A stretch of DNA of 64,000 bases, taken from assembly GCA_964594075.1 (NCBI GenBank), contig CAZQKW010000005.1:1-64000 (forward strand). The letters run 5' to 3'. The notes under the pieces were generated by a model that worked only from the letters and a program-made list of their open reading frames with translations, did no database searches and was not told where the DNA came from. This DNA is from CAZQKW01 sp964594075 (lineage in GTDB: Bacteria > Desulfobacterota > WTBG01 > CAIYCZ01). The position numbers and the translations under genes were made by a program. Positions within the stretch are counted from its first letter, which is position 1. The number at the start of each line of letters is the position of its first letter. Positions 53,060-61,928 of the stretch are shown in pieces.

Positions 53060-53872
53060 TCATTTTTTGACGATGAAAACTTCTTCAAGTTTTGCAAAAT
53101 CTACCGCCGGCCGCAGTTCAATTTCCTGGAAATAGCCGGAGGCCAATTTATTGACGCGCACGACCTCGCCGGCAACAAAACCGCGGGGAATCTTCTCATC
53201 AAGACCGGAGGTCACCACCACGTCGCCGATTTGAATATCTTCTGTTTTTCCGACAAAACAGACTTCGCAACGGTCTTGCGACCTTCCCTGCAGAATGCCT
53301 TTGGCGCGCGACCGCTGCACTACAATATCCAGAGCGCAATTGCGGTCAATCAGCAACAGCACCTTGGCGCTCGCGCGGTAAACCTCGAGTATTTTTCCAG
53401 CAATGCCGCGCGGGGTAATCACCGCCAATCCCCGCTGAATCCCGTCATCAGCCCCCTTGTCAATCAGGATCGTCTGAAACCAGCCGGAGGGATCCCTGCC
53501 GATTATTTCAGCAGAAACGACAGGATACGGGAGTTTTTTCTTAAAGGCAAGGAGTTCGCGCAAACGTTTGTTTTCAGCCGCTGTCTCGCGCAACAGCTGA
53601 TTCTCAAGCTGGATTTGATCAATGATATTTTTGAGCAGGGTGTTTTCAGTTCGCAGATTGAGCAAAAAAATATATTCGTCGCCGAGACGATACACCTTTT
53701 TTAAAAAGGCAGAGGAAATCTCCAAGGGGAATGAAAATAAAGAAATAATAAGAGGGCTGAAGAAACCGCTGCCCTCCCGTTTTTCCATATCACGTGCCAG
53801 TAAGGTGACGGCTATAAGAAAAAGTAACGCAATGACAATAATACTTTTTCTTTTCAGAAGAAATTGAAGCAT
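53060..53872 (-). CDS. mreC: Rod shape-determining protein MreC
   Basis: 270 residues. One N-terminal helix (about 12-26), a coiled coil (about 70-110, LLKNIIDQIQLENQLLRETAAENKRLREL), then the beta-rich domain with VISAEIIGRDPSGW-like and VVTSGLDEKIPRGFVAGEV motifs. It bridges the elongasome in the periplasm. Between mreB and mreD. Confidence 0.95.
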   Translation of the reverse strand: MLQFLLKRKSIIVIALLFLIAVTLLARDMEKREGSGFFSPLIISLFSFPLEISSAFLKKVYRLGDEYIFLLNLRTENTLLKNIIDQIQLENQLLRETAAENKRLRELLAFKKKLPYPVVSAEIIGRDPSGWFQTILIDKGADDGIQRGLAVITPRGIAGKILEVYRASAKVLLLIDRNCALDIVVQRSRAKGILQGRSQDRCEVCFVGKTEDIQIGDVVVTSGLDEKIPRGFVAGEVVRVNKLASGYFQEIELRPAVDFAKLEEVFIVKK

Positions 53873-53893
53873 TGTCGCTGTTGACCTGCATAT

Positions 53894-54928
53894 TTATGAG
53901 ACGGCAATCTCCCGCAAAAGGTCAAGTTCTTCCAATGCCTTGCCGGAACCGAGCACGACGGCAGTCAGGGGGCTTTCGGCAACGATTATAGGAAGACCGG
54001 TTTCTTCCCTCAGCAGTATGTCTAAATTCTTTAACAGCGCGCCGCCTCCGGCAAGGACTATACCACGATCAACAATGTCGGCAGCAAGTTCCGGCGGCGT
54101 TCGCTCCAGAGCAATTTTTACCGCGTTGACAATAGCGTTAACCGGTTCAGCGATGGCCTGCATCACCTCTTCAGAGCTGATTTCCAGCGTTTTCGGAATG
54201 CCGCTGACCATATCCCGCCCTTTAATGTCCACGGTTTTAATCTCATTTTCCGGATATGCGGTCCCAATAGTTATTTTAATCAGCTCCGCAGTCCGTTCTC
54301 CAATGAGCATGTTATATTTTCGTTTCACATACTGCACGATGGCTTCATCCATCTTATCGCCGGCAACCCTGACCGACTGACTATAAACAATACCCGACAG
54401 CGATATAACTGCGACTTCTGTTGTCCCGCCGCCGATATCAACAATCATGTTGCCCACCGGTTCGCTCACCGGCAGGCCGGAGCCGATCGCAGCAGCCATG
54501 GGTTCTTCTATAAGATAAATTTCGCGGGCGCCGGCAAGCTCGGCAGATTCCCTGACCGCGCGTTTTTCAACCGGAGTAATACCGGACGGTACTGAAACAA
54601 TAACCCGCGGACGCACAAAGCTTTTTCGCTTGTGAACCACCTTGATAAAATAACTGAGCATTGCCTCGGTAACTTCAAAATCTGCAATAACGCCGTCTTT
54701 CAGGGGGCGGATAGCGACTATATTGGCGGGAGTTCTGCCCAGCATCTTTTTTGCTTCGTTGCCGACCGCTAATATCTTTTTCCCTCCCTGCGGATCTTTT
54801 CGGATCGCGACCACGGATGGCTCGTTGGCGACAATACCCTGCCCCTTGACATATACCAGCGTGGTAGCAGTGCCCAGATCGATTGCCAGATCGTTGGATA
54901 AAAGACCCCAGAAGCGATCAAAAAACAT
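53894..54928 (-). CDS. mreB: Rod shape-determining protein MreB
   Basis: 344 residues, actin fold. Phosphate 1 IDLGTATTLVYVKGQGIVANEPSVVA, phosphate 2 MIVDIGGGTTEVAVISLSGIV and the adenosine motif GIVLAGGGALLKNLD are intact. GGAGGG precedes the ATG. It is the first gene of the long minus-strand run, followed by mreC, mreD, mrdA and rodA. Confidence 0.97.
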   Translation of the reverse strand: MFFDRFWGLLSNDLAIDLGTATTLVYVKGQGIVANEPSVVAIRKDPQGGKKILAVGNEAKKMLGRTPANIVAIRPLKDGVIADFEVTEAMLSYFIKVVHKRKSFVRPRVIVSVPSGITPVEKRAVRESAELAGAREIYLIEEPMAAAIGSGLPVSEPVGNMIVDIGGGTTEVAVISLSGIVYSQSVRVAGDKMDEAIVQYVKRKYNMLIGERTAELIKITIGTAYPENEIKTVDIKGRDMVSGIPKTLEISSEEVMQAIAEPVNAIVNAVKIALERTPPELAADIVDRGIVLAGGGALLKNLDILLREETGLPIIVAESPLTAVVLGSGKALEELDLLREIAVS

Positions 54929-55254
54929 ATATTCCCTCCATGGCTTAAACGCGTTAAGGTGCCTATAAGCAGGAACCGGTAAGGTTTGCGGGTGAAAGTT
55001 TTATTTAAAACGAAAGGATGTATATGAAAATAAAAAATATGTGTCCGACTAATAGCAGACAAAGCCAGAAAGTGCAAGAAAATAATAAAATGCCTTGAAA
55101 ACTTATGAAATTTTTATTACCATTAGTGTTTCTTATCCCCCGGGAAAAATTTACAGATAAAAACCCCCGGGTATTTGCAGCACCTGTTCAAAGATAACGC
55201 TGATGCTTCAAGCTTCGACCAAAACATCAAAAGGGTTTCTGGAGGATATACATC
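54929..55254. other. Divergent region between mreB and the PpiD-like gene
   Basis: 326 bases without a gene. On the minus side TTGCAC, 17 bases, TATTAG is a weak candidate mreB promoter. Two direct CCCCCGGG copies lie near 55136 and 55165. The plus-strand promoter is listed separately. Confidence 0.45.
55095..55123 (+). promoter_or_regulatory. Candidate promoter of the PpiD-like gene
   Basis: TTGAAA (55095-55100), a 17-base spacer, TACCAT (55118-55123). It would give a leader of about 125 bases. Confidence 0.38.
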
Positions 55255-57168
55255 ATGCTCAGTTTTATGCGCAAAAATGCCAAGTCGTGGATTATCAAAG
55301 TGCTTTTTGGAATCATCATTATTGTATTTGTATTTTTTTATGGTTTTTCTGGAACGCGCAATAAAAAGGAATCCGTGCTGGCGTCGGTCGGCAACAAGAA
55401 AATTACCATTGCCGACTATCAGGAAGAATATAAAAATCAACTGCAATTTTATCGGTCTATTTATCAGGGGCAGATTACCGACGAGATGATTCGCCAAATG
55501 GGCCTCAAACAGAAGGCTTTGGAAAACCTAATAGATCGCGAAGTGTTGCTGCAGGAAGCAGAGCGCTTGAATATCCACGCGTCCGTTGAGGAAATTCGCC
55601 GGGCCATAATGGAAAGTCCGGTATTTCAAGAAAACGGCGTCTTTAGCCAGAAAAATTATGAACGGGCGCTTCGCTACTACGGGCTTTCGCTGGCTGATTA
55701 TGAACAGAGCCAGGGCAAAGGGTTGATCATAAAAAAATTGCAGGACCTGGTCAAAGGCGCGGCGCGCGTATCGGAGAAAGAACTCTGGGAACGGTTTCTG
55801 TTTGAAAATGAAAAGGTGACGGTAGAATACCTTGTGGCGAGTCCTGACCAGATTAAGGAAAAACCGCAGGCTTCAGAACAAGAAATTGACGCCTATTATA
55901 AGAAGCACGCCGAAGAGTTTCGCCGGCCGGAGATGGTAAAATGCAGTTATATTGTCTTTTCGCCCAAGGCATTTGAAGACAAAGTAGTGGTGCAGTCGGT
56001 TGATCTGAAAGCCCTGTATCAGATGGATACGGATCGTTTTGTTGAGCCCAAAAAAGTAAAGGCGCGCCATATTCTGCTGAAGCTTGCAAAAACTGATCCG
56101 CCGGAAAAAGAGCAGGCCGTCAAAAAGCGCGCCGAAGAATTGTTGCAGAGGTTGAAAAACGGCGAAGATTTTGCAAAGTTGGCGGCGCAACATTCCGAGG
56201 ATCCCGGCTCGGCTGAAAAAGGGGGAGACCTGGGCTATTTCAAACAGGGTGATATGGTCAAACCATTTGAAGAAGCTGCATTTGCGCTCAAGCCCGGAGA
56301 ATTGAGCGGGCTGGTGCGAACGCCGTATGGTTTTCAAATCCTTAGGGTGGAAGACGTAAAAGAGTCGCGCACCAAACCTTTTGAGGAAGTAAGAAGCGTT
56401 TTAGAACAGGAGGTGCGCCAGGAAGAGGCAAAAAAAATAGCCCGGGAGGAAGCAAGCCGCGCGTTTAATCGGTTGTTTAAGAGCAAAGACATTGAGGACT
56501 ATGCTCAAAAGAATAATTTGCCGCTTAAGCAAACCGATTTTTTTGCGTTTGGCAAAAGCCCCGAAGACAGCGAGGGCAATAATGCGTTCTCCGAGGCAGC
56601 CTTTACCGCCGGCAAAGGCGAGCTTGCCCCGATTTTCAGCCTGCAACAGAACTATGTGCTGCTCAAAGTTGTAGATAAAAAAGACTCTGCAATACCGCCC
56701 GTTCAGGAAGTTGCAGAAGCTATACGCAGCACTATTGAGCGTGAGAAAAAGAGCGCTTTGGCAAAACAACGAGCAGAAGAAATCCTGAAACAGTTGAAAG
56801 CCGGCACAACTGACTGGGCTGCAGCGGCAAAGGATAACCGGTTTGAAAATAAGACGATAAAAGATATTACCCGCCAGGGGGCTTTTATCCCGGAACTTGG
56901 CAATGCGCCGGCATTAAAGGACGCGGTCTTTAAGCTCAGCAAAGAAAAGCCGTATCCCGATTCGGCAATTGAAACCGATAAAGGCGTGGTAATCGTGAAA
57001 TTTAAAGAACGCACGGTGCCGGGCCAGGACGAGTTTCAGAAACAGAAAGACCGACTTGAAAAGCAGGTGGTGCAGATGAAAAAGGAAGAACTGTTTAATC
57101 AGTTTTTAGACCATCTCAAGGCAAACACCGAAATAAAGGTGGACAGAAAGCTGCTGGCAATGGAATAG
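55255..57168 (+). CDS. PpiD-like membrane-anchored periplasmic peptidyl-prolyl isomerase/chaperone
   Basis: 637 residues; GGAGG upstream fixes the start. A short cytoplasmic start, one membrane helix (about 13-31), a SurA_N-type chaperone region (about 40-180), a parvulin rotamase domain near 269-362 (ARHILLKL...FAKLAAQHSEDPGSAEKGGDLGYF...TPYGFQIL), then a second chaperone half with a degenerate rotamase-like stretch. Overall layout is PpiD. It assists folding of exported proteins. Divergent from mreB, 61 bases before DUF1285. Confidence 0.9.
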   Translation: MLSFMRKNAKSWIIKVLFGIIIIVFVFFYGFSGTRNKKESVLASVGNKKITIADYQEEYKNQLQFYRSIYQGQITDEMIRQMGLKQKALENLIDREVLLQEAERLNIHASVEEIRRAIMESPVFQENGVFSQKNYERALRYYGLSLADYEQSQGKGLIIKKLQDLVKGAARVSEKELWERFLFENEKVTVEYLVASPDQIKEKPQASEQEIDAYYKKHAEEFRRPEMVKCSYIVFSPKAFEDKVVVQSVDLKALYQMDTDRFVEPKKVKARHILLKLAKTDPPEKEQAVKKRAEELLQRLKNGEDFAKLAAQHSEDPGSAEKGGDLGYFKQGDMVKPFEEAAFALKPGELSGLVRTPYGFQILRVEDVKESRTKPFEEVRSVLEQEVRQEEAKKIAREEASRAFNRLFKSKDIEDYAQKNNLPLKQTDFFAFGKSPEDSEGNNAFSEAAFTAGKGELAPIFSLQQNYVLLKVVDKKDSAIPPVQEVAEAIRSTIEREKKSALAKQRAEEILKQLKAGTTDWAAAAKDNRFENKTIKDITRQGAFIPELGNAPALKDAVFKLSKEKPYPDSAIETDKGVVIVKFKERTVPGQDEFQKQKDRLEKQVVQMKKEELFNQFLDHLKANTEIKVDRKLLAME

Positions 57169-57228
57169 CCGCAGGCGATACCCAATAACAGCTAACAACA
57201 CAGAGCTATTTTTTTAACAGGAGCAGCG

Positions 57229-57723
57229 GTGAAGGGAGAAGAAACGCTCAACAGCGTGCCAGGGGCTGATGCCCCGCTTATTTCTGTTGACAAAGAGGGG
57301 AACTGGTTTTATCAGGGGCAGCCCATTATAAACCGCCAGATTTGGCTGCTGTTTTCTCAAAGCCTGGAGCAGGATTCATGCGGCAGATATATCTTGCGTA
57401 TCGGAGAAGAAACCTGCCCGGTTGACGTTGAAGATACGCCCTTTGTGGTCGTTGATGTCGCAAAAGCGTTTGGTGAAGAACCCGAAAAAAGCTGCTTCAT
57501 TATCAGGCTCAACGATGAAACAGAGGAAATTCTTGATCTGGACACGCTGTCAGTGGCAAGAGACAATGTATTATACTGCAGAGTGAAAGGCGGAAAATTC
57601 AAAGCGCGCTTTTTGCGGCCCAGCTATTACCGGCTGGCAGAGCATATTGTCCAGGAAGGTGATGACCGCTTCTACATTCCCCTTAACGGCAGGAAACACT
57701 ATATCAATTTCACTAAACCCTAA
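57229..57723 (+). CDS. DUF1285-like protein
   Basis: 164 residues from GTG at 57229 with AGGAG upstream. GNWFYQGQPIINRQIWLLFSQSLEQDSCGRYILRIGEETCPVDVEDTPFVVVDV follows the DUF1285 pattern of short beta strands. The function is unknown. Probably co-transcribed with the PpiD-like gene. Confidence 0.72.
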   Translation: MKGEETLNSVPGADAPLISVDKEGNWFYQGQPIINRQIWLLFSQSLEQDSCGRYILRIGEETCPVDVEDTPFVVVDVAKAFGEEPEKSCFIIRLNDETEEILDLDTLSVARDNVLYCRVKGGKFKARFLRPSYYRLAEHIVQEGDDRFYIPLNGRKHYINFTKP

Positions 57724-57814
57724 ATCCTGATCTCTTAATCACCCAAGCTTTTCCTTCCGCAATCCGCATTCCAAATTCCAAAAATATATTTTCCCTATCC
57801 CCTGCCCCCAAATC

Positions 57815-58630
57815 CTACTTTCCCAACTCCTTTGACCGGTGCGTTGCCGCCTCAACAGCATCCATAATAAGGCCGCGAAAGCCGCCTTTTTCCAGAACGT
57901 GGAGCCCGCTGATTGTGGTGCCGCCCGGCGAGGTAACCTGAGCCTTGAGGTTTGCGGGCGTTTCCCCTGATTCTGCGGAAAGTTTTGCAGCGCCAACCAT
58001 GGTTTGCAGGGCAAGCTCGGCAGCCACAGCGCGGGCCAGACCGACTTTCACGCCGGCATCAATCAAAGCTTCAAGAAAGAGGAACACATAGGCCGGCCCG
58101 CTGCCGCTTAATCCCGTAACTGCATCCATGAGCTTTTCTTCTATCAGCACCGCTTTGCCCAGCGCAGCAAAGATTTGCTCGGCTGCTTTCATATCGGCAT
58201 CAGTTGCTCCGGGGCCGCCGCACAACGCGGATGCGCTTTGCAGTACCCGCGCAGCAGTATTCGGCATAGCCCGGACGATCCTGCAATTATGCGAAAGCAA
58301 GGAGGCGATCGTTTCTGTTTTGACGCCCGCGGCAATGGAGATAAGCAGTTTTGAATTGTCTATTTCCGCTGCGCACTCGTTAATAACTGCAGGCAGGACT
58401 TGCGGTTTGACAGCAATGACGATGATGGAGGAATCGGCAACCAGTTTTTTATTGTTTGGATATGTATTAATTTTATACATATCCTTCAGGTATTGTAAGC
58501 GCGGGGCGCTTGTGTCCGAGACATTTATCTGTTTCAGCGTCACGAGCTTTGCCTGGAGAATGCCGCGGATAACAGCCTCTCCCATGACCCCCCCACCAAG
58601 AATACCAAGAGTTGTTTTCTTTAAATCCAT
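57815..58630 (-). CDS. proC: Pyrroline-5-carboxylate reductase
   Basis: 271 residues from ATG at 58630, chosen for AGGAG seven bases upstream. N-terminal Rossmann motif LGILGGGVMGEAVIRGIL (about 8-25), AVKPQVLPAVI, VRAMPNTAARV, and the C-terminal dimer region DAVTGLSGSGPAYVFLFLEALIDAGVKVGL...LKAQVTSPGGTTISGL. It performs the last step of proline synthesis. Convergent with DUF1285. Confidence 0.95.
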   Translation of the reverse strand: MDLKKTTLGILGGGVMGEAVIRGILQAKLVTLKQINVSDTSAPRLQYLKDMYKINTYPNNKKLVADSSIIVIAVKPQVLPAVINECAAEIDNSKLLISIAAGVKTETIASLLSHNCRIVRAMPNTAARVLQSASALCGGPGATDADMKAAEQIFAALGKAVLIEEKLMDAVTGLSGSGPAYVFLFLEALIDAGVKVGLARAVAAELALQTMVGAAKLSAESGETPANLKAQVTSPGGTTISGLHVLEKGGFRGLIMDAVEAATHRSKELGK

Positions 58631-59191
58631 AAATAATCTCCTGCGCAAAAGCTGTCAGCGTATAGCTATCTTTTGACATCTTTATTGTGTTTAAAAAGCT
58701 CCCCGTGCCACTTCAGGCTGTTAAAAAATGTCATTAATTAAAGACGCTCGCAATTGATTTAATCATACCAGACTTTTTAATGTCCATTTTTTAACAATCG
58801 GGTAGTAACATTTGTGCGTTTGTCCCTGACGCCGCTTAAATCGGGCTCAATAATCATATCATATTAGAAATTATGCAAAAACAAAATGGTAATACCGTAT
58901 TGTGGACAGAAATGATAAAAAACCCCGTTTTATTTGGAACAGAGTTTAGGAAAAGCAGTTGTTATTGTCAAATGATTTGAGAGGACTCGGTAGGTATCTT
59001 TTGAATTTCTTATTTATCCGAACAGGCTGTTTTAAAAGTGTCATTCTAAACGCAGTGAAGAGAGAATCGCGCAAAACACAAACGGTTTGTTAAACACCGG
59101 TCGGTAAACAATACCGACTTGGCATAATCAAGAGAGTGAATATTATGTTGAAAAATGGGCAATTTTTGTAAAATAATGTTTTTATAAAACC
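58631..59191. other. Intergenic region with partial repeats
   Basis: About 560 bases with no supported gene. A 23-base imperfect direct repeat (CAGGCTGTT, A-run, GTCATT) starts at 58714 and 59023. The second copy leads into GTCATTCTAAACG at 59040-59052, a degenerate half of the GTCATTCTGA repeat. A 7-bp hairpin GTCGGTA/TACCGAC lies at 59100-59118. Confidence 0.5.
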
Positions 59192-59218
59192 TTGACAGGC
59201 AACATGTTTGCTTATATT
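59192..59218 (+). promoter_or_regulatory. Candidate promoter of the antitoxin gene
   Basis: Perfect TTGACA (59192-59197) and TATATT (59213-59218) with a 15-base spacer; TATTAG two bases on gives 17. It lies 115 bases before the antitoxin start. Confidence 0.45.
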
Positions 59219-59332
59219 AGGTCAACAATAATAGGATAAACATAAAAGAAAATGTTAGCCCACGCAAGGAGATATCACAAAAACGATTGATTTACATATT
59301 ATAGGCTGTCGTTTGCAGCGTAGTTGGATTTG

Positions 59333-59497
59333 ATGGAGAAAAATTTGGCGGATCTAATTAGAGAGAAAAAGAAGTTCAAATCGCCAGCATGGCACGAAAC
59401 CGTGCTTAAAGATCGAGAGGAAACCTACAAGGCGGGTAAAGTCACCGTATTAGATTGGGAACAAGCCACGAAAAGGATCAGGAAGAGATCCTCATGA
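59333..59497 (+). CDS. Addiction-module antitoxin (PF09720-like), 54 residues
   Basis: ATG at 59333 to TGA at 59497. The product, starting MEKNLADLIREKK, has the antitoxin pattern PAWHETVLKDREETYKAG, then DWEQATKRIRKR near its end, typical of the small antitoxins paired with RelE/ParE toxins. Its stop overlaps an ATG (ATGA), the usual junction to the toxin, which here is broken. The Shine-Dalgarno is weak. Located in a relic cassette. Confidence 0.82.
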   Translation: MEKNLADLIREKKKFKSPAWHETVLKDREETYKAGKVTVLDWEQATKRIRKRSS

Positions 59498-59551
59498 AGA
59501 TTAGAGTGTCGTAATCCAAGTTGGATAAGAGAACGACAGATAAAGGGCTGA
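59494..59551 (+). pseudogene. Internally deleted ParE/RelE-type toxin
   Basis: The toxin start is intact (MKIRV, overlapping the antitoxin stop) but hits TAA at codon 7. In another frame, from 59507 to the TGA at 59549-59551, the sequence reads CRNPSWIRERQIKG, which looks like the C-terminal end of this toxin family. The middle, about 80 codons in relatives, is missing, so both ends are joined out of frame. Confidence 0.65.
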
Positions 59552-59606
59552 CAACAAACTCCCGCGGATGACTTACGGCCCCTGCTGAATTCAAGCGTTA
59601 GACGCA
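59547..59606 (+). other. Degenerate attC-like integron recombination site
   Basis: Directly after the toxin stop: CTGACAACAAACTCC... on the left and GCTGAATTCAAGCGTTAGAC on the right. GTTAGAC (59597-59603) fits the R' core GTTRRRY; CTGACAAC is a mutated counterpart of CTAAC. The central arms pair poorly (CCCGCGG against CCTGCTG). The order gene, stop, attC is that of a cassette. Confidence 0.5.
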
Positions 59607-59661
59607 TATCAGAAAATTTACCGTTTTTTTATTCAAATGGATATTTGAAAGGGTCTTAACC

Positions 59662-60684
59662 ATGCTAAAAGTCAATGACTCACTTTACAAAAGAGCCTTT
59701 TTGCTGCTGCTATATGGGTGCTGGACTTCCTGCCTTTTTTCATGTATCGAGCCCGTTCCCGATGAATTTCCTCAATGCATAGCCAAAAAGACCGGAGATC
59801 AAACAAACGGCTGTTCATGCGCAACCATTAGCATAGCGGAAAAGAGCAACGGCCTGTGGGAGCCGGAATTTTCCCCCGATGGTCTTCGACTCTACTTTAA
59901 TAATTGGCCATTTGGACCGCAAACGGATCTATATGTTATTGTCAGAAATACAGATACCGAACCATTTGCCGCGCAGACGGCGCAACGATTGCCCGAAACC
60001 ATTAATAGCAACAAATCTGATCGCGGCGCATGCGTCATTCGCGGAGCAGATGGTTCAGATCGTATATTCTTTGTCAGCGAACGAGAGGGTCCCGGAAGCA
60101 TATATGAAACAAGCATCCCGATAATTGACGGCAAACCGGTTTTGAATTCATCCATAACGACCCATAAAATTCAGGGGTCGGTTAGTCAGACAACCGTTCT
60201 CAATGTTTATGTCTATCCTGATGAATCGGCCATGATTTTTAACGGGCCGGGAGTATGTAGTGCGCGGTTTTTTATTGCCAAAAAAGCAGACGACTATACC
60301 TGGAATGTTGATCCGGAAGCAAATGCCATTGTTCAGGAAATTAATCAATGGGCTGACAGCAAAGATCTGGAAGAACCATGCGGATGGCCCTGCGAAGCCT
60401 CGTGCGGACTACTGGATCCGCATGTTACGCAGGATGGACGATCATTCTATTTTGTCCGCACCGGCGATATTTACCGGGCGCAACGGGATTCTGAAACAGG
60501 TTCTTTTCTCGGCAGCACCATAACACAAATTAGCGAGATTGAAACAAACGTCTGTCCTCATCCGCAGCGCGCTGAATTGTGGGTTGAAGGACCGACCACA
60601 CATCTTGATACCGGCGGTTATTTCTGGCTGTTTTATCATTCCGCCGGACAGTTTGGAAGAATTGGTGGCTATCGGTGGCCGTAA
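59662..60684 (+). CDS. Cysteine-rich lipoprotein with beta-propeller-like repeats
   Basis: 340 residues. Signal sequence ending in a possible lipobox LFSC (Cys28). The mature part has PD40/WD40-like blades: EPEFSPDGLRLYFNNWPFGPQTDLYVI, then SDRIFFVSEREGPGSIYE and DPHVTQDGRSFYFVRTGDIYRA. It contains about ten cysteines, unusual for such proteins and compatible with disulfides. AAAGGG lies upstream of the ATG. The start is 59 bases after the attC-like site. Function is unknown; ligand or polysaccharide binding is possible. Confidence 0.7.
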   Translation: MLKVNDSLYKRAFLLLLYGCWTSCLFSCIEPVPDEFPQCIAKKTGDQTNGCSCATISIAEKSNGLWEPEFSPDGLRLYFNNWPFGPQTDLYVIVRNTDTEPFAAQTAQRLPETINSNKSDRGACVIRGADGSDRIFFVSEREGPGSIYETSIPIIDGKPVLNSSITTHKIQGSVSQTTVLNVYVYPDESAMIFNGPGVCSARFFIAKKADDYTWNVDPEANAIVQEINQWADSKDLEEPCGWPCEASCGLLDPHVTQDGRSFYFVRTGDIYRAQRDSETGSFLGSTITQISEIETNVCPHPQRAELWVEGPTTHLDTGGYFWLFYHSAGQFGRIGGYRWP

Positions 60685-60950
60685 GGGAATGAAGATTAGA
60701 TAGAGAGAGGCGGATTTATTTACTCTCTGGAACAGGTCGTGGTGTTCGCCGCAGCCATCGCTCGCACCCCCTGCAACAGCTTTAATCAAAAGCCAAACAA
60801 TAACAATACAAAGAGGTGAACACCATTCTCCGATTTAAACAAGTAAGAAGCTAACAAAAAAATCGCGACGGTGAAGAGCTTATTGCCCAAGCGTTGTTTA
60901 TTTTATCGATTTTATCTCATTATAAACTGAAGGGTCACCGCTTAATTCCT

Positions 60951-61928
60951 TTATCCATTCGGCGGGCGGCCGAATTCATGCAGCCATGCAAGCATTTCTT
61001 GAATGCTGGCCGTTGCCAGAGCGATGCAGGTGTCGGCCGCGCCGTAGTATAAGCGGATGGTATCGCCGTCAGGGCCCAGGGTATATCCGCACGGGAATAT
61101 AACATTTCCCACATCGCCCGCCAGCTCATAATCTTCCTCGGGCCGAAAAATCCATTCATCGCTTCGCAACAGACACTTTTCAGGAGAGTGCTCGTCAAAC
61201 AGGGCGAGCCCCAAACGATACAACGCGCCCGACGCGGTTTGACGAACGCCGTGATACAGCATCAGCCACCCTTCGCTGGTGAGGATGGGCGGCGGCGAAA
61301 GCCCGATTTTATTGGCATCCCACCAGGCACCGCGCCGCGCCTCCAGAATCAGCCGATGGCTGCCCCAGTGCCGCAAATCTGGGGAATAGGAAATCCACAT
61401 ATGCGCGCCGAGCAGGCTGGTTACGGGTCTGTGCACCAGCGCCCAGCAGTCGCCGATCTTGCGTGGGAGCAGTGCCGCATCTTTATCTTCCGGCGGCATG
61501 ATGACGCCATAGCGCTCAAATTTTTTAAAATCTTTCGTCAGCGCCAGCGACACGCCCGGACCGCCCCGCGAATATGAAGTATAGACCACTGCATAGGTTT
61601 CAAGGTCATCAAGATAGGTTATACGCGGATCTTCAATGCCCCAGAGTTCCTCCGGCCAATTATTTGGATCAGGGAAAAACGTTGGCTGCGGGTCTATCTT
61701 CCAGTCGGTTACGCCGTTTTGTGAACGCGCGGCACACAGATGGGAAATACCCCGCCGATCCTCAACCCGGCACAGAAGAAGGGTGGTTCCGTCCGCAAGC
61801 AGGGTTGCGCCTGCATTGAAAACCGTATTGATGGGATACGGCCAATCGTCGGAGGTAAGGATAGGGTTGCGTTCGCAGCGGTGAATAAGGGTTTTATAAT
61901 GGGGATTCCTATTGCCGATGGAGCGCAT
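60951..61928 (-). CDS. GH130-family glycoside phosphorylase/hydrolase
   Basis: 325 residues from ATG at 61928; the frame opens five codons earlier. Five-bladed propeller pattern of GH130: NPILTSDDWPYPINTVFNAGATLL near the start, WGIEDPRITYLDD with the general-acid Asp, then GAWWDANKIGLSPPPILTSEGWLMLYHGV and GNVIFPCGYTL. Family enzymes phosphorolyse or hydrolyse beta-mannosides. It overlaps the glycosyltransferase gene by 20 bases. Confidence 0.9.
   Translation of the reverse strand: MRSIGNRNPHYKTLIHRCERNPILTSDDWPYPINTVFNAGATLLADGTTLLLCRVEDRRGISHLCAARSQNGVTDWKIDPQPTFFPDPNNWPEELWGIEDPRITYLDDLETYAVVYTSYSRGGPGVSLALTKDFKKFERYGVIMPPEDKDAALLPRKIGDCWALVHRPVTSLLGAHMWISYSPDLRHWGSHRLILEARRGAWWDANKIGLSPPPILTSEGWLMLYHGVRQTASGALYRLGLALFDEHSPEKCLLRSDEWIFRPEEDYELAGDVGNVIFPCGYTLGPDGDTIRLYYGAADTCIALATASIQEMLAWLHEFGRPPNG

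Noticed and set aside
58700..58800. sigma-54 promoter for proC (TGGCACGGGGAGC on the minus strand)
   Set aside because: The GG and GC are separated by 8 rather than 10 bases.
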